Assembly: GCA_902583645.1 (NCBI GenBank)
Contig: CACHWQ010000002.1
Location: 1-64,000 of the forward strand
Origin: an uncultured Pelagibacteraceae bacterium
GTDB taxonomy: Bacteria > Pseudomonadota > Alphaproteobacteria > Pelagibacterales > Pelagibacteraceae
DNA: 64,000 nucleotides
Reading direction: 5' to 3'
How positions within the stretch are numbered: the stretch's first letter is position 1; every line of letters starts with the position of its first letter. The translations under genes were made by a program, and so were the position numbers. Of the stretch, positions 39,340 to 51,959 are shown piece by piece. The notes under the pieces are model-generated. The model had not been told where the DNA came from. It ran no database searches and saw only the letters and a list, made by a program, of their open reading frames with translations.

Positions 39340-42300
39340 TTATTGATTTACTTGGGTTTCTGAAGGTTCTGCAGATTGCTGTTCAGATAGAAATTTTTCA
39401 TCATCTTTAAGAGCTTTTCTGTTCCAATCATTTTTAATACTTCCTGTTCCAGCAGGTACTAAACGTCCAACGATAACATTTTCTTTTAGTCCTTGTAGAA
39501 CATCTACTTTACCTTTAATTGCTGCATCAGTTAGAACTCTTGTGGTTTCTTGGAAAGACGCTGCTGAAATAAATGACTCGGTTTGTAAAGATGCTTTTGT
39601 TATCCCCATCAAAACTCTTTCTCCTACTGCAGGTTTTTTATTATTTTTCTTTAATTCCTCATTCATGCCCTCAAATTTTATCCTGTCCACAACCTCACCT
39701 GGTAATAAACTAGAATCCCCTGAGTTTTTAACCTCAACCTTTTTGAGCATTTGTCGAAGTATAGTTTCAATATGCTTATCATTAATTACTACACCTTGAA
39801 GCCTATAAACTTCTTGAACTTGGTTAACAAAATACTCAGTCAATTCTTCTATACCTAAAATTCTTAAAATATCGTGAGGCAATGGTTGACCATCCAATAA
39901 ATACTCTCCTTTTTTAATCTTCTCACCTTCGTTGAAGTTAATGTGTTTACCTTTTGGAATTAAATAATTTGAACTTACCCCGTCTTCAGACATAATAGAT
40001 ACTCTTTGCTTTCCTCTAACCTCTTTGCCAAATAAAACTTTTCCATCATTTTCAGCAATTATTGCGCTATCTTTTGCTTTTCTTGCCTCAAATAATTCTG
40101 CAACTCGAGGCAAACCACCAGTGATATCTTTTGTTTTAGATGTTTCTTTTGGTAAACGTGCAATTACGTCTCCTGCTGATATTTTCTGACCATCTTTTAC
40201 TGACAAAATTGAATCTGGAACTAAGTAATATCTAGCTTCATTATCATCAGCTTTTTTTATTATGTTACCCTTATCATCTCTTAAAGTAATTCTTGGTTTA
40301 AGATCAGTATTTTTCGATTGTGATCTCCAATCGATAACAGATTTTGAGGATATACCAGTAGCATCATCAACAGTTTCTGATAACGATACACCATCAATCA
40401 AGTCAACAAAATTTGCTATTCCACTTTTTTCTGCAATTACAGGTGTAGTATATGGATCCCACTCACAAATTTTCGAATTTTTCTTGATCTTTTCTCCATT
40501 TTTAAAAAATAATTTTGAACCATAAGGAACTTTGTAAATTGCTATTTGAAGACCTTTGTCATCTTCTAGTGATAGCTGAGTATTTCTACCCATTACAATT
40601 GAACTTTTCTTAGAATCCTCAATTAAGTTTGTATTAATTATTTTTAATGTTCCCTCATTTTTACTTACAATTTGAGAGTCCTGTTTAATTGAAGCTGTAC
40701 CACCAACGTGAAATGTTCTCATTGTAAGCTGTGTTCCTGGTTCACCAATTGACTGAGCCGATATCATTCCGATTGCTTCACCAACATGTACCATTTTTCC
40801 TCTAGATAAATCTCTTCCATAACTCTTTGCGCAAACACCTTCTTTGGATCCACAAGTTATAACTGAGTAAACTCTTATTAATTTAACACCTGCTGAATCT
40901 ATTTTCTCACAACCTGCCTCATCAATCATTTCATCTTTTTTAATAATAACTTCGCCAGAAATTGGATTTTTTATGTCACTAGCAACCACTCTCCCTAATG
41001 CTCTCTCTGACAATGCTACAATAACATTTCCACCCTCAATGATTTCCGATAAAGCTATACTTCCTTTGCTTTTACAATCACAATCTTTCTTAGTTATTGT
41101 TAAATCTTGAGCCACATCACATAGTCTTCTTGTTAAATAGCCTGAATTAGCAGTTTTAAGAGCTGTATCAGCTAAACCTTTTCTGGCACCGTGAGTAGAG
41201 TTAAAATACTCTAATGCTGTTAAACCTTCTTTAAAATTTGATGTAATTGGAGACTCAATAATTTCACCAGATGGTTTTGCTATCAAGCCTCTCATACCAG
41301 CTAATTGCTTCATTTGTGCCGCAGATCCTCTAGCTCCTGAATCAGCCATCATAAAAACTGAATTTATTTTTAAACCATCTTTTGTTGTCTCAGTTGCTGA
41401 TATTCTTTTCATCATTTCACCTGCAACACGATCGGTACATTTTGACCAAGCGTCTACTACTTTATTATACTTCTCACCTCTTGTAATTAAACCTTCTGAG
41501 TATTGATTTTCATAATCTGCTATAAGTTTTTTTGTTTCATCAATTAATTGAGATTTGTTCTCTGGAATAATTAAATCATCTTTACCAAAGGAAATGCCTG
41601 CTTTAAAAGCATGTTTGAAACCAAGATCTTTTAATTTATCGCAAAATATAACTGTATTTTTTTGTCCTGCAAATCTAAATACAAGATCTATTATTTCAGA
41701 AACAGTCCTTTTAGGTAAAAGTCTATCTATTAAAGAAAAATTTATATCCTTATGTTTAGGAAGTAAATTTGCTAAAAGAAATCTTCCGGCTGTACTTGTA
41801 TATTTTTGATAAATCGATTTTCCATTTTCATCCACAGACTCAAATCTTGATATTATTCTAGAATGAACATTTATACTTCCCGATTCTAAACCTTGCTCTA
41901 TTTCAGAGTTGTCAACAAAATATCCCTCAACTTTTTCTGTTTGATAAGGTGGTTGGGACAAATAATATATTCCTAAAATCATATCTTGGCTTGGCACAAT
42001 GATTGGTTTGCCATTTGAAGGACTTAAAATATTGTTTGTTGACATCATTAAAACTCTTGCCTCTAGCTGGGCTTCTAAACTTAACGGTATGTGTACGGCC
42101 ATCTGATCACCGTCAAAGTCAGCATTGAAAGCAGCACACGTTAAAGGATGCAACTCTATAGCATCTCCTTCAATTAATTTTGGTTCAAATGCTTGTACAC
42201 CCAATCTATGCAAAGTTGGCGCTCTATTTAGTAAGATAGGATGTTCTCTTACAATTAGTTCAAGCGCGTCCCATACAGCATTTGTTTCTTTCTCGACTAG

Positions 42301-43509
42301 TTTTTTTGCTTGTTTAATAGTTGAAGCAAGACCTAGTTTATTTAATCTAGCATATAGAAAAGGTTTAAATAATTCTAAAGCCATTTTTTTTGGTAATCCA
42401 CATTCATGCAATTTAAGATCAGGTCCAACAACTATTACTGATCTACCAGAATAATCTACTCTCTTTCCAAGAAGGTTTTGTCTAAATCTGCCTTGTTTAC
42501 CCTTAAGCATTTCTGCTAAAGATTTCAATGGACGTTTTCCCGTTCCAGTAATAACCCTGCCTCTTCGTCCATTATCAAATAATGCATCTACAGACTCTTG
42601 AAGCATTCTTTTTTCGTTCCTTATAATTATATCTGGTGCTTTCAAATCCATTAATCTTTTTAATCTATTATTTCTATTTATTACTCTTCTATAAAGATCA
42701 TTAAGATCCGAAGTTGCAAATCGACCGCCATCAAGAGGGACTAAAGGTCTTAGCTCCGGTGGAATAACCGGTATAGTTGTTAAAATCATCCATTCTGGTT
42801 TATTTCCTGTCTCTATAAAAGAGTCTATGAGCTTCAATCTTTTGATCGATCTTTCTTCGGCTACTTTGGATTTTGTTTCATTTATATTTTTTAAAAGAAT
42901 TTCTTTCTCTTTATTTAAATCTATAGATTTTAATATTTCCAATATAGCTTCAGCACCTATACCTGCTGTGAATGATTCTTCGCCAAACTCCTCTTGATAT
43001 TTGTTTAACTCATCCTCATTTAAAAGTTGATTTTTTTTAAGACTTGTTAGACCTGGTTCAATAACTATAAAGCTTTCAAAATATAGCACTCTCTCAACCT
43101 CTTTTAGTTTCATATCAATAGCTAATGAAATTCTGCTAGGTAGTGATTTCAAAAACCATATATGAGCAACTGGTGTTGCTAAATTTATATGACCCATCCT
43201 TTCTCTTCTTACGTTTGATTTGGTAACTTCGACTCCACATTTTTCACAAATTATTCCTCTAAATTTCATTCTTTTATATTTACCGCATAAACACTCGTAA
43301 TCTTTTATAGGTCCAAAAATTCTTGCACAAAATAGTCCATCTTTTTCAGGTCTAAAAGTTCTATAATTAATAGTTTCTGGTTTTTTTATCTCGCCATAAG
43401 TCCAGGATTTTATTTTTTCTGGGCTTGCTAAAGTTATTTTTATACTACTAAAATTTTGAGCTTCAGAAATATCTGTTTCTTTAAATAAATCTTTTAAGTC
43501 TTTTTTCAT
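39340..43509 (-). CDS. rpoC: RNA polymerase beta' subunit
   Basis: Catalytic largest subunit (1389 aa). The N-terminal zinc site is [20 protein letters not shown]; the Mg2+-binding triad lies in [12 protein letters not shown]; the second zinc site is CDCKSKGS ... [16 protein letters not shown]. The trigger-loop area ([16 protein letters not shown]) is intact. The C-terminus ends in a polar tail. It starts one base after the rpoB stop codon. Confidence 0.98.
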   Translation of the reverse strand: MKKDLKDLFKETDISEAQNFSSIKITLASPEKIKSWTYGEIKKPETINYRTFRPEKDGLFCARIFGPIKDYECLCGKYKRMKFRGIICEKCGVEVTKSNVRRERMGHINLATPVAHIWFLKSLPSRISLAIDMKLKEVERVLYFESFIVIEPGLTSLKKNQLLNEDELNKYQEEFGEESFTAGIGAEAILEILKSIDLNKEKEILLKNINETKSKVAEERSIKRLKLIDSFIETGNKPEWMILTTIPVIPPELRPLVPLDGGRFATSDLNDLYRRVINRNNRLKRLMDLKAPDIIIRNEKRMLQESVDALFDNGRRGRVITGTGKRPLKSLAEMLKGKQGRFRQNLLGKRVDYSGRSVIVVGPDLKLHECGLPKKMALELFKPFLYARLNKLGLASTIKQAKKLVEKETNAVWDALELIVREHPILLNRAPTLHRLGVQAFEPKLIEGDAIELHPLTCAAFNADFDGDQMAVHIPLSLEAQLEARVLMMSTNNILSPSNGKPIIVPSQDMILGIYYLSQPPYQTEKVEGYFVDNSEIEQGLESGSINVHSRIISRFESVDENGKSIYQKYTSTAGRFLLANLLPKHKDINFSLIDRLLPKRTVSEIIDLVFRFAGQKNTVIFCDKLKDLGFKHAFKAGISFGKDDLIIPENKSQLIDETKKLIADYENQYSEGLITRGEKYNKVVDAWSKCTDRVAGEMMKRISATETTKDGLKINSVFMMADSGARGSAAQMKQLAGMRGLIAKPSGEIIESPITSNFKEGLTALEYFNSTHGARKGLADTALKTANSGYLTRRLCDVAQDLTITKKDCDCKSKGSIALSEIIEGGNVIVALSERALGRVVASDIKNPISGEVIIKKDEMIDEAGCEKIDSAGVKLIRVYSVITCGSKEGVCAKSYGRDLSRGKMVHVGEAIGMISAQSIGEPGTQLTMRTFHVGGTASIKQDSQIVSKNEGTLKIINTNLIEDSKKSSIVMGRNTQLSLEDDKGLQIAIYKVPYGSKLFFKNGEKIKKNSKICEWDPYTTPVIAEKSGIANFVDLIDGVSLSETVDDATGISSKSVIDWRSQSKNTDLKPRITLRDDKGNIIKKADDNEARYYLVPDSILSVKDGQKISAGDVIARLPKETSKTKDITGGLPRVAELFEARKAKDSAIIAENDGKVLFGKEVRGKQRVSIMSEDGVSSNYLIPKGKHINFNEGEKIKKGEYLLDGQPLPHDILRILGIEELTEYFVNQVQEVYRLQGVVINDKHIETILRQMLKKVEVKNSGDSSLLPGEVVDRIKFEGMNEELKKNNKKPAVGERVLMGITKASLQTESFISAASFQETTRVLTDAAIKGKVDVLQGLKENVIVGRLVPAGTGSIKNDWNRKALKDDEKFLSEQQSAEPSETQVNQ

Positions 43510-43510
43510 T

Positions 43511-46500
43511 TTAATTTAACTCCACATTTAAGGCTAAAGCTTTTATTTCTTTAACTAGAACATTGAATGATTCTGGTATACCAGATTCAAAGTTTTCTTC
43601 ACCTTTAACAATTGTCTCATAAACTTTCACTCTTCCTGCAACGTCATCAGATTTAACTGTCAGAATTTCTTGCAAAGTATAGGAAGCACCATATGCCTCA
43701 AGAGCCCAAACTTCCATTTCTCCAAAACGCTGCCCTCCTAACTGAGCCTTTCCACCAAGTGGTTGTTGGGTAACCAAACTGTAAGGTCCAGTTGATCGAG
43801 CATGAATTTTATCTTCTACTAAATGATGAAGTTTTAACATATATATCGTGCCCACTGTTACTTCTCTATCGAATTTCTCTCCTGTTCTTCCATCCCATAA
43901 TTTTGTCTGTCCAGTTTTTGGTAGGGTTGCTAGATCAAGCATATTTGTAACATCATGCTCTTTAGCACCATCAAATACAGGTGTAGAAATCGGAACACCA
44001 TTCTGTAAATTTTCACATAGATCTTTAAACTCAGTTTTTGATAATTTATCTAAATTATCTGAAAATACATCTTTTCCATACACAGATTTTAGGAAATTTG
44101 AAATTTTCTCATTTTTTTCAATTTTTTTTTGATTTTCGTTAACCAATCTTTTCATATTTTCGCCTAGCTCTGAGCAAGCCCATCCTAAGTGAGTTTCCAA
44201 TATTTGCCCTACGTTCATCCTGCTAGGCACACCCAAAGGATTTAAAACTATATCTACAGGTTTACCATTTTCTCTATATGGCATATCCTCAACTGGAACA
44301 ATTTTACTAACAACTCCTTTATTTCCATGCCTACCAGACATTTTATCTCCTGGACGTAATCTTCTTTTAATTGCAACAAAAACTTTTACCATCTTCATTA
44401 CACTTGGTAGAAGTTCGTCACCCTGTCTAATTTTAAGAACCTTATCTTCAAATCGTTCCTGAATATCTTGTTTAGCTTTATTGTATTGATCTTTTAGTTG
44501 TTCTAACGTGTCTGATTTTTTTGAGTCATCTATAGAGATCTTTAATATTTCAGAAACGTTAATTTTTTCTATTAAATCACTAGTTATTTTGCCTCCTATA
44601 TCTAATTCTTTTATTTTTTTATTAATATTTACTCCATTTAAGATTTCAGAAGCTCTTTGTTTTATACTTCTTTCAAGTATTTCTTCCTCAACTATTTTAT
44701 CCTGTTGAACTGAGTCTATTTCTGCTCTCTCAATCGTTATTGATCTCTCGTCTTTTTCTATCCCATGCCTGTTAAAAACTCTAACATCGACAACTATACC
44801 TCCACTACCACTTGGCATTTTTAATGAGGTATCTGTTACATCAATAGCCTTCTCTCCAAAAATTGATCTTAAAAGTTTTTCTTCTGGGCCTGAGGCAGAG
44901 TCACCTTTTGGCGTTACTTTTCCTACAAGAATATCTCCTGGTTTAACTTCTGCTCCAATATAAACTATTCCTGACTCATCTAAATTTTTTAGAGCTTCCT
45001 CATTTACATTAGGAATATCTCTTGTTATGTCTTCCTCACCTAATTTTGTATCTCTAGCCATAATTTCATATTCTTCAATATGAATTGATGTAAAAACATC
45101 GTCTGTTACACATCTTTCTGAAATTAATATAGAGTCTTCAAAGTTATATCCTTGCCAAGGCATAAATGCGACTGTTACATTTTTTCCTAAAGCTAATTCT
45201 CCTAACTTTGTAGATGGTCCGTCTGCAATAATATCTCCTACTTTAACTTTATCTCCAACTCTAACCAAAGGTTTTTGGTTAATACATGTATTCTGATTTG
45301 ATCTTTTAAATTTTTGTAAATTATAGATGTCGACACCAGATTTGGTAAAATCAGTTTCACTAATTGCTTTAATCACAATTCTTTTACCGTCTATTTTATC
45401 AACTACACCATCTCTTTTTGCTACAATTGTTACACCAGAGTCTAGGGCTACATCGCTTTCAATCCCAGTTCCCACAAGTGGAGACTCTGGTTTAAGCAAT
45501 GGAACAGCCTGTCTCATCATGTTTGATCCCATAAGGGCTCTATTCGCATCATCATTCTCTAAAAATGGTATAAGTGAAGCTGCTACTGAAACTAGCTGTT
45601 TTGGAGACACGTCAATGTAATCAATATTTTCTGGTTTGGAGAGAATAAAATTTAAATTTTGTCTGCAGGAAACTAATTCTTCAGTAAATTTTCCGTTTTT
45701 ATCAATTTTTGAGTTTGCTTGGGCTATAGTAAACTTTGTCTCCTCCATTGCCGACAAATATTCTATTTTATCTTCAACTATCCCGTTATTTACTCTTTTA
45801 TAAGGACTTTCGATGAAACCATATTTATTAATTTTTGAGTAAGTAGATAAACTGTTTATCAAACCAATGTTTGGTCCTTCAGGTGTTTCTATTGGACATA
45901 TTCTGCCATAATGGGTTGGGTGAACGTCTCTTACCTCAAAACCTGCTCTTTCTCTAGTTAAGCCCCCAGGTCCCAAAGCGGAGACTCTTCTTTTATGTGT
46001 AATTTCTGACAAAGGATTAGTCTGATCCATAAACTGAGATAACTGAGATGTTGCAAAAAAATCTTTTAGTGAAACTGTTAATGGTTTTGCATTAATTAAA
46101 TCTTGCGGCATTGCTGATTCTACATCAAGAGTGGTCATTTTTTCTTTTATAGCTCTTTCCATTCTATAAACACCAATTCTTGCCTGATTTTCAACAAGCT
46201 CACCCACCGACCTTACTCGTCTGTTGGCTAAATGATCAATATCATCGATTTCATCTTTTCCATCTCTAAGGTCTAACATTTTTTTAATAATTGCTATAAT
46301 GTCATCGTTTCTTAAAATAGTAATTTTATCTGAACACTCCAAACTTAATCTTGAATTCATTTTAACCCTACCGACATCTGATAAATCGTATCTGTCTGAA
46401 CTAAAAAATAAATTATTAAATATCTGGGTAGCAATTTCTGTTGTTGGTGGTTCTCCGGGTCTTAAAACTTTGTAAATCTCAGTTACAGCTTCTATTTTTG

Positions 46501-47593
46501 TTTCATTTTTATCATTAAAAATTGTTTGAAGTAGATATGGACCTTTATTTATAGAATTCGTAGATGAAACAAATATTTGAGTAACGTTTTTTTCTAAAAT
46601 TTTTTCAATAATAGTTTCATTTAATTCAGTACCAATTTTAAAACTTTCTTCTCCTAAATTTATATCTTTATGAAGATATTTTCCTACTATTGTGCTGCCT
46701 GAAACAAATATTTCTTTTAATCCATCGTTAAAAAGTTTTTTTGCTGTAAGGAAATTAATTTTTTCACCTTTTTTTACAACAACTTTTTGATTTTTGGCGT
46801 CAACTATTTCTTCTGAGAAGTTTTTAGATTTGAAAATTTCTGGATTAAATTTAGTTTTCCATTTATTTACCTTATTGTCGTAAATATATATTTCTTTATC
46901 GTAATATTCATCAACTATATCTTGTTTGGAATAACCGAGGGCTAAAAGCAAAGTTGAAACGAAAATCTTCTTTTTTCTGTCTATTCTAAAATACAAAAGA
47001 TCTTTTACGTCATATTCAAAATCTAACCAGGATCCTCTATTTGGTATTACTCTACAGTTAAACAAAAGCTTTCCACTAGCATGAGATTTTCCTTTATCAT
47101 GATCAAAAAATACTCCAGGACTTCTATGCATTTGGTTAACCACAACCCTTTGAACTCCATTAGTTATAAAGGTTCCACTGTTAGTCATCATAGGAACTTC
47201 CCCCATATAAACTTCTTGTTCTTTTGCAGAAAGAATTTCCTTAGTGTTATTTTCTTGATCTATTTCGTAAACCACCAATCTTAACGTACATTTTAATGCT
47301 GAGGAATATGTTAAACCCCTTTGAATACACTCTTCCACATCAAATTTAGGTTTTTCCAATCTATAAGATACATACTCAAGAGTTGCTTTATCATTCAGAT
47401 CTTCAATAGGAAATATACTCTTAAAAACTCTATCAAAACCTTTTACAAGATTATTATCAATTTTTTCTTTAAGTTCAGTTAATTCTTTATAAGAATTTTT
47501 TTGTACTTCGATTAAGTTTGGAATTGACAGGCCTTCTTTTAGTTTACCAAAATTTTTTCTGATATTTTTTTTCTCAGTAAAAGATAATTGCAT
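43511..47593 (-). CDS. rpoB: RNA polymerase beta subunit
   Basis: Beta subunit of about 1360 aa. The rifampicin pocket reads [34 protein letters not shown], i.e. the wild-type pattern. [25 protein letters not shown] and the C-terminal [24 protein letters not shown] are intact. Two ATGs are possible. I prefer 47593 ([16 protein letters not shown]) because the ATG at 47605 lies inside the stem of the hairpin at 47604-47630; the longer form would add only MVTL. Confidence 0.96.
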   Translation of the reverse strand: MQLSFTEKKNIRKNFGKLKEGLSIPNLIEVQKNSYKELTELKEKIDNNLVKGFDRVFKSIFPIEDLNDKATLEYVSYRLEKPKFDVEECIQRGLTYSSALKCTLRLVVYEIDQENNTKEILSAKEQEVYMGEVPMMTNSGTFITNGVQRVVVNQMHRSPGVFFDHDKGKSHASGKLLFNCRVIPNRGSWLDFEYDVKDLLYFRIDRKKKIFVSTLLLALGYSKQDIVDEYYDKEIYIYDNKVNKWKTKFNPEIFKSKNFSEEIVDAKNQKVVVKKGEKINFLTAKKLFNDGLKEIFVSGSTIVGKYLHKDINLGEESFKIGTELNETIIEKILEKNVTQIFVSSTNSINKGPYLLQTIFNDKNETKIEAVTEIYKVLRPGEPPTTEIATQIFNNLFFSSDRYDLSDVGRVKMNSRLSLECSDKITILRNDDIIAIIKKMLDLRDGKDEIDDIDHLANRRVRSVGELVENQARIGVYRMERAIKEKMTTLDVESAMPQDLINAKPLTVSLKDFFATSQLSQFMDQTNPLSEITHKRRVSALGPGGLTRERAGFEVRDVHPTHYGRICPIETPEGPNIGLINSLSTYSKINKYGFIESPYKRVNNGIVEDKIEYLSAMEETKFTIAQANSKIDKNGKFTEELVSCRQNLNFILSKPENIDYIDVSPKQLVSVAASLIPFLENDDANRALMGSNMMRQAVPLLKPESPLVGTGIESDVALDSGVTIVAKRDGVVDKIDGKRIVIKAISETDFTKSGVDIYNLQKFKRSNQNTCINQKPLVRVGDKVKVGDIIADGPSTKLGELALGKNVTVAFMPWQGYNFEDSILISERCVTDDVFTSIHIEEYEIMARDTKLGEEDITRDIPNVNEEALKNLDESGIVYIGAEVKPGDILVGKVTPKGDSASGPEEKLLRSIFGEKAIDVTDTSLKMPSGSGGIVVDVRVFNRHGIEKDERSITIERAEIDSVQQDKIVEEEILERSIKQRASEILNGVNINKKIKELDIGGKITSDLIEKINVSEILKISIDDSKKSDTLEQLKDQYNKAKQDIQERFEDKVLKIRQGDELLPSVMKMVKVFVAIKRRLRPGDKMSGRHGNKGVVSKIVPVEDMPYRENGKPVDIVLNPLGVPSRMNVGQILETHLGWACSELGENMKRLVNENQKKIEKNEKISNFLKSVYGKDVFSDNLDKLSKTEFKDLCENLQNGVPISTPVFDGAKEHDVTNMLDLATLPKTGQTKLWDGRTGEKFDREVTVGTIYMLKLHHLVEDKIHARSTGPYSLVTQQPLGGKAQLGGQRFGEMEVWALEAYGASYTLQEILTVKSDDVAGRVKVYETIVKGEENFESGIPESFNVLVKEIKALALNVELN

Positions 47594-47603
47594 CAATGTT
47601 ACC

Positions 47604-47630
47604 ATTGCTGATTATAACCTAATCAGCAAT
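47604..47630 (-). promoter_or_regulatory. 11-bp hairpin between rplL and rpoB
   Basis: Perfect inverted repeat ATTGCTGATTA / TAATCAGCAAT with a five-base loop in the rplL-rpoB spacer, ending about ten bases before the preferred rpoB ATG. In the sense direction no U-run follows, so an intrinsic terminator is unlikely. In E. coli the same spacer carries an attenuator and an RNase III cleavage site; a processing or differential-expression role here is inference. Confidence 0.5.
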
Positions 47631-47644
47631 TTTAATTTTGTTAA

Positions 47645-48019
47645 TTACTTAAGTTCTACTTTTGCTCCAGCAGCTTCTAATTTTGCTTTGATCTCTTCAG
47701 CTTCTTTTTTGTTTACACCAGCTTTAACTTCTTTAGGTGCGCCTTCAACTAGATCTTTTGCTTCTTTAAGACCAAGAGATGTTACTCCTCTAATCTCTTT
47801 AATCACATTAATTTTTTTATCACCTGCAGACGCTAGTACTACAGTGAATTCACTTTTTTCTTCTGCTGGTGCAGCTCCTGCTCCACCTGCTGCGGGCGCT
47901 GCTGCAACTGCAGCCGCTGCTGTTACTCCCCACTTTTCTTCAAGTTGTTTAGAAAGTTCTGCTGCTTCAACTACTGTTAAGCTTGATAGATCTTCTATGA
48001 TTTTATTTAAGTCAGCCAT
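47645..48019 (-). CDS. rplL: 50S ribosomal protein L7/L12
   Basis: Stalk protein recruiting GTPase factors (124 aa). N-terminal dimerisation helices [29 protein letters not shown], an Ala/Gly-rich hinge ([21 protein letters not shown]), and the factor-binding domain with [21 protein letters not shown]. Eleven codon-rich GCT/GCA positions in the hinge make this the most GC-rich patch nearby. Confidence 0.97.
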   Translation of the reverse strand: MADLNKIIEDLSSLTVVEAAELSKQLEEKWGVTAAAAVAAAPAAGGAGAAPAEEKSEFTVVLASAGDKKINVIKEIRGVTSLGLKEAKDLVEGAPKEVKAGVNKKEAEEIKAKLEAAGAKVELK

Positions 48020-48031
48020 AATTTGTACCGG

Positions 48032-48541
48032 TTATTTTTTTGATTTTTCGAGCGCTAAAATAGCGATTTTTGAAGCAGGTGCAAGTAAAATACTTGCTAT
48101 TTTTTGGGCTGGAGACCTCAATATTCCCACAATTTTTGCTCTAGCCTCATCAAGTGTAGGTAAAGTTGCTACATTTTGTACACCCGCTACATCCAAAATG
48201 TCAGTTCCCATTATTCCACCAAGAATCTTTAGGTTAGAATTCTCTTTAGAAAATTTTGTTAATATTTTTGCTGAAGTGATAGCATCTTCTGATAAAGCAA
48301 CAGCAGTAGGCCCAGTAAACAAATTAGATAAATCTTTGCATCTAGTTTTTTGAAGCGCGAGTTTAGTAATTCTATTTTTGGTTATCTTGAATTGTATTCC
48401 GTGCTCTCTCATTCTGTTTCTTAAATCATCAAGTTGCTGCATTGTTAAACCTTGATAATGAGTAACAATTATAGCATCAGATTTATCAAACTGAGAGCTC
48501 ATTTTCTCGATATATTCTTGTTTCTTAACTTTATCCATCAT
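48032..48541 (-). CDS. rplJ: 50S ribosomal protein L10
   Basis: Base of the L7/L12 stalk (169 aa). IVTHYQGLTMQQLDDLRNRMREHGIQFKITKNRITKLAL and LFTGPTAVALSEDAITSAKILTKFSKEN are typical; the C-terminal helix that binds L12 dimers is AKIVGILRSPAQKIASILLAPASKIAILALEKSKK. Two adjacent Met codons make the start uncertain by one codon. Confidence 0.96.
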   Translation of the reverse strand: MMDKVKKQEYIEKMSSQFDKSDAIIVTHYQGLTMQQLDDLRNRMREHGIQFKITKNRITKLALQKTRCKDLSNLFTGPTAVALSEDAITSAKILTKFSKENSNLKILGGIMGTDILDVAGVQNVATLPTLDEARAKIVGILRSPAQKIASILLAPASKIAILALEKSKK

Positions 48542-48543
48542 AA

Positions 48544-49233
48544 TTATATATTCTTATTTAGTTTAAGTTTATAAGAAACGCCCATAGTTGAAGTGATAAA
48601 AGAACTTTTAATTAAATCACCTTTTACTGTGATATTTGATTTTTCTTTTTCTAAGGTATCAATGATTGCATTAAAATTTTTAATTAAGTTTTCATTAGAG
48701 AATGATTTTTTTCCTAATGTCACTCCAATATTTCCATCTTTATCATTTCGTATTTCTACCTGACCAGATTTTGCATCTTTCACTGCTTTTTTAACATCAT
48801 CAGTGACAGTTCCTAATTTTGGATTTGGCATCAAACCCTTTGGACCTAAAACCTTACCCAACTTAGATAGCTTAACCATCATAGATGGAGTACAAATTAA
48901 TTTTTCAAAATCTAAATATCCACCTTTAATTTTTTCAATCAATTCATCTCCTCCTACAGTATCTGCGCCAGCATCATTTGCATCTTTAATTTTAGATTCT
49001 TCACAAACTACTGCAACTTTTACCGTTTTACCTGTTCCACCTGGCATATTAATTACAGTTCGTAAATTAATTTCATTTTTCTTTTGTTTATTATTAATTT
49101 GAAAACTTAAATCTATTGCTTCATCAAATTTAGTAGTACAATTTTTCTTTACAATTGATAATAGTTTATCAATACTTTCTGGACTGTTTTCTCTTGAATT
49201 TTCTGGAAGTTTTTTAAATCTTTTTGACGTCAT
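48544..49233 (-). CDS. rplA: 50S ribosomal protein L1
   Basis: Mobile E-site stalk protein and, in E. coli, translational repressor of rplKA (229 aa). FDEAIDLSFQINNKQKKNEINLRTVINMPGGTGKTVKVAVV and LICTPSMMVKLSKLGKVLGPKGLMPNPKLGTVTDDV are the family signatures. It shares one base with the rplK stop. Confidence 0.97.
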   Translation of the reverse strand: MTSKRFKKLPENSRENSPESIDKLLSIVKKNCTTKFDEAIDLSFQINNKQKKNEINLRTVINMPGGTGKTVKVAVVCEESKIKDANDAGADTVGGDELIEKIKGGYLDFEKLICTPSMMVKLSKLGKVLGPKGLMPNPKLGTVTDDVKKAVKDAKSGQVEIRNDKDGNIGVTLGKKSFSNENLIKNFNAIIDTLEKEKSNITVKGDLIKSSFITSTMGVSYKLKLNKNI

Positions 49234-49661
49234 TATTCTTTTACCTCAATTCCCATTGATCTTGCAGACCCCATAATTATTTTAGTCGCTTGGTCCAAGT
49301 CATGAGCATTTAGATCTTGCATTTTTTTCTTAGCTATTTCTTCAGCTTGTTTTTTTGTAATGGATGCAACTATATTTCTTCCAGGTTCTTGAGATCCTCC
49401 TTTTAACTTGGCAGCTTCCTTTATAAAATGTGATGCTGGAGGAGATTTTATTATAAAATCAAATTTTTTATCTTTATAAACGGTTATAACAACTGGAACT
49501 GGTTTCCCCATAAAATCTTTTGTTTTTTCATTAAACGCTTTACAAAATTCCATTATGTTAATTCCTCTTTGACCTAATGCTGGTCCAACAGGTGGCGCAG
49601 GATTAGCTTGTCCTCCTTTAATTTGTAATTTTACATATCCGCTAATTTCTTTTTTTGCCAT
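49233..49661 (-). CDS. rplK: 50S ribosomal protein L11
   Basis: GTPase-associated-centre protein (142 aa). [70 protein letters not shown] is the classic pattern including the Pro-rich thiostrepton-site loop. It overlaps nusG and rplA by one base each. Confidence 0.98.
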   Translation of the reverse strand: MAKKEISGYVKLQIKGGQANPAPPVGPALGQRGINIMEFCKAFNEKTKDFMGKPVPVVITVYKDKKFDFIIKSPPASHFIKEAAKLKGGSQEPGRNIVASITKKQAEEIAKKKMQDLNAHDLDQATKIIMGSARSMGIEVKE

Positions 49662-50191
49662 CAGCTTACCTTTTCTACTTGGTTATATTCTAGTTCAACT
49701 GGTGTTGGTCTTCCAAAGATTAGTACAGAAACTTTTAGTTTAGATTTATCTTCGTCTATATCTTCAACTAAACCATTAAACGATGCAAAAGGTCCGTCTA
49801 TTACTTGAACTTTCTCGCCAACAGAATATTCAATACTTGTTTGAGCTTGAGAAATTCCATCTTTTATTTGACCCAATATTTTTTCTATTTCTTTGTCTGA
49901 AACTGGTATCGGTATTCCTTTGGATCCTAAAAATCCACTTACTTTTTTAATATTTTTAATCATATGATAAATGTTATCATCCATTTCGCTCTTTATTAAA
50001 ACATATCCAGGAAAATATTTTTTTTTTCTCTGAACTCTTTTACCACGCTTAACTTCTGTTACATCTTGTGTTGGTACGACTATTTCCTCAAATTTCTCAG
50101 ATATTTTAGCTTTTTCAGCTTCGTCTTTTATATTTTGAGCAACTTTGTTCTCAAAACTAGAGTGAGATTGAACGATATACCAATTTTTCAT
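49661..50191 (-). CDS. nusG: transcription termination/antitermination factor NusG
   Basis: Elongation factor linking RNA polymerase to ribosome or Rho (176 aa). The N-terminal NGN domain begins [25 protein letters not shown] and contains [27 protein letters not shown]; the C-terminal KOW domain holds [31 protein letters not shown]. It shares one base with the secE stop. Confidence 0.97.
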   Translation of the reverse strand: MKNWYIVQSHSSFENKVAQNIKDEAEKAKISEKFEEIVVPTQDVTEVKRGKRVQRKKKYFPGYVLIKSEMDDNIYHMIKNIKKVSGFLGSKGIPIPVSDKEIEKILGQIKDGISQAQTSIEYSVGEKVQVIDGPFASFNGLVEDIDEDKSKLKVSVLIFGRPTPVELEYNQVEKVS

Positions 50192-50382
50192 TATATACTT
50201 ACCTTTAAAATTATATCTAAGAAAAATTTTAAAACCTGATCTACAAGAAGAAAAAAAATAGCTGCAACAATTGCCATTGCTACAACCATCAAGCTACCCT
50301 GAATTGTTTCCTTCCCAGTTGGCCAAGTAACTCTGAAAGCTTCTTGTTTAACTTCTTGTAAAAATTTTAATGGGTTTTTCAT
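50191..50382 (-). CDS. secE: preprotein translocase subunit SecE
   Basis: Minimal single-helix SecE (63 aa). MKNPLKFLQEVKQEAFRVTWPTGKETIQGSLMVVAMAIVAAIFFLLVDQVLKFFLDIILK has the conserved amphipathic segment VTWPTGKE before the membrane helix. The true start is the ATG at 50382; a longer frame from 50454 would be translated through the tRNA-Trp gene and is an artefact. Confidence 0.95.
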   Translation of the reverse strand: MKNPLKFLQEVKQEAFRVTWPTGKETIQGSLMVVAMAIVAAIFFLLVDQVLKFFLDIILKVSI

Positions 50383-50393
50383 AATTTTTATTT

Positions 50394-50469
50394 TGGCAGG
50401 AGCGGAGGGAATCGAACCCCCAACCTCCGGTTTTGGAGACCGGCGCTCTACCAATTGAGCTACACTCCT
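50394..50469 (-). tRNA. trnW: tRNA-Trp (CCA anticodon)
   Basis: 76-nt cloverleaf with acceptor AGGAGTG/CGCTCCT, anticodon loop CTCCAAA (anticodon CCA), normal GGTTCGATTCC T-arm, discriminator G and encoded CCA. It lies between tuf and secE, 11 bases upstream of the secE ATG, so the tRNA must be cut out of the tuf-secE-nusG transcript. Confidence 0.97.
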
Positions 50470-50478
50470 ATTGGTAGC

Positions 50479-51669
50479 TTATTTAATAATTTTAGTTACT
50501 ACTCCTGCTCCTACAGTTCTACCACCTTCTCGAATAGCAAAGTTTAATTTTTCACTCATTGCAATAGGTGTAATTAACTTAACTTTAAATTTTGCATCAT
50601 CTCCAGGCATTACCATTTCTGTTCCTGAAGGTAACTCCACTTCACCAGTAACATCAGTTGTTCTAAAATAAAACTGAGGTCTATATTTAGTAAAAAAAGG
50701 AGTGTGTCTTCCACCCTCTTCTTTTTTAAGAACATACGCTTGCGCTTCAAATTCAGTATGTGGAGTTATCGAGCCTGGTTTACAAAGAACCTGACCTCTT
50801 TCAACGTCAGTTCTTTCTACACCTCTTAGAAGAGCTCCGATGTTATCACCAGCTTCGCCAGTATCTAATATCTTTCTAAACATTTCAACTCCTGTACAAA
50901 CTGATTTTTTTGTATCTCTTATTCCTACTATTTCAATTTCTTCCCCTGTTTTAACAACTCCTTGTTCTACTCTTCCTGTTACCACTGTTCCTCTTCCAGA
51001 AATAGAAAATACGTCCTCTACAGGCATTAGAAACGGTTTATCTTTAGGTCTATCAGGCTGCGGGATATGTTCGTCAACTGCTTTCATTAATTCCATAATA
51101 GCTTTTTTTCCGATTTCCTCATCTTTACCTTCGACTGCAGCCAATGCTGAACCTTTTATAATTGGAGTTTTATCTCCTGGGAATTTATATGATGTAAGAA
51201 GTTCTTTAATTTCTTCCTCTACTAATTCTATTAACTCCTTGTCTTTTACTTGATCAACTTTATTTAAGAATACCACAATCGCTGGTACACCAACTTGTCT
51301 AGCCAAAAGTATATGCTCTCTAGTTTGTGGCATTGGTCCGTCAGCTGCGTTAACAACTAAAATTGCTCCGTCCATTTGAGCTGCACCAGTAATCATATTT
51401 TTTACGTAATCGGCGTGACCAGGGCAGTCAACGTGAGCGTAATGTCTTTTTTCAGTTTCATATTCTACGTGAGCTGTTGATATAGTTATACCTCTCTCTT
51501 TCTCCTCAGGTGCTTTATCTATTTGATCATATGCTGTAAATTGTGCACCACCAGTTTCTGATAATACTTTTGTTATGGCCGCGGTAAGAGTTGTTTTACC
51601 ATGGTCTACGTGTCCAATTGTACCTATATTACAATGTGGTTTATTTCTGTTAAATTTTTCCTTCGACAT
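50479..51669 (-). CDS. tuf: elongation factor Tu
   Basis: GTPase delivering aminoacyl-tRNA (396 aa). [57 protein letters not shown] and the domain 3 text [21 protein letters not shown] are complete. It is the only tuf in the window, in the tufB-like place before secE and absent from the fusA-rpsJ junction. It is placed between tRNA-Gly and tRNA-Trp. Confidence 0.98.
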   Translation of the reverse strand: MSKEKFNRNKPHCNIGTIGHVDHGKTTLTAAITKVLSETGGAQFTAYDQIDKAPEEKERGITISTAHVEYETEKRHYAHVDCPGHADYVKNMITGAAQMDGAILVVNAADGPMPQTREHILLARQVGVPAIVVFLNKVDQVKDKELIELVEEEIKELLTSYKFPGDKTPIIKGSALAAVEGKDEEIGKKAIMELMKAVDEHIPQPDRPKDKPFLMPVEDVFSISGRGTVVTGRVEQGVVKTGEEIEIVGIRDTKKSVCTGVEMFRKILDTGEAGDNIGALLRGVERTDVERGQVLCKPGSITPHTEFEAQAYVLKKEEGGRHTPFFTKYRPQFYFRTTDVTGEVELPSGTEMVMPGDDAKFKVKLITPIAMSEKLNFAIREGGRTVGAGVVTKIIK

Positions 51670-51703
51670 TACTTTTATATCCTCACTTTATTTTTTAATT
51701 TAT

Positions 51704-51777
51704 TGGAGCGGGTAAAGGGAATCGAACCCTTACATCCAGCTTGGAAGGCTAGCGTTCTACCATTGAACTACACCCGC
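51704..51777 (-). tRNA. trnG: tRNA-Gly (TCC anticodon)
   Basis: 74-nt cloverleaf, acceptor GCGGGTG/TACCCGC, anticodon stem CTAGC/GCTGG around loop CTTCCAA (anticodon TCC), standard GGTTCGATTCC T-arm, encoded CCA. It is about 35 bases upstream of tuf on the same strand, reminiscent of the tyrU-glyT-thrT-tufB order in E. coli. Confidence 0.96.
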
Positions 51778-51819
51778 GTAACCAAGTACTACACTCCAAG
51801 TTTTTAAAACCTTTATGAA

Positions 51820-51905
<86 letters not shown>

Positions 51906-51959
51906 TATTATAGTTGGGGAAGCGTCCCCTTGTTCAATAAAGCTTTAAACAACATGGGT

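Noticed and set aside
47604-47640. Intrinsic terminator between rplL and rpoB
   Set aside because: The T-rich stretch follows the hairpin only on the plus strand, opposite to these genes; in the sense direction there is no U-run.
50383-50454. Upstream extension of secE by 24 codons
   Set aside because: It is translated through the 3' half of tRNA-Trp; the real SecE begins at the ATG at 50382.
51907-51912. TATAAT as the -10 box for tRNA-Tyr
   Set aside because: It would start transcription inside the mature tRNA; TTGCAT-16-TATAAA further upstream fits better.
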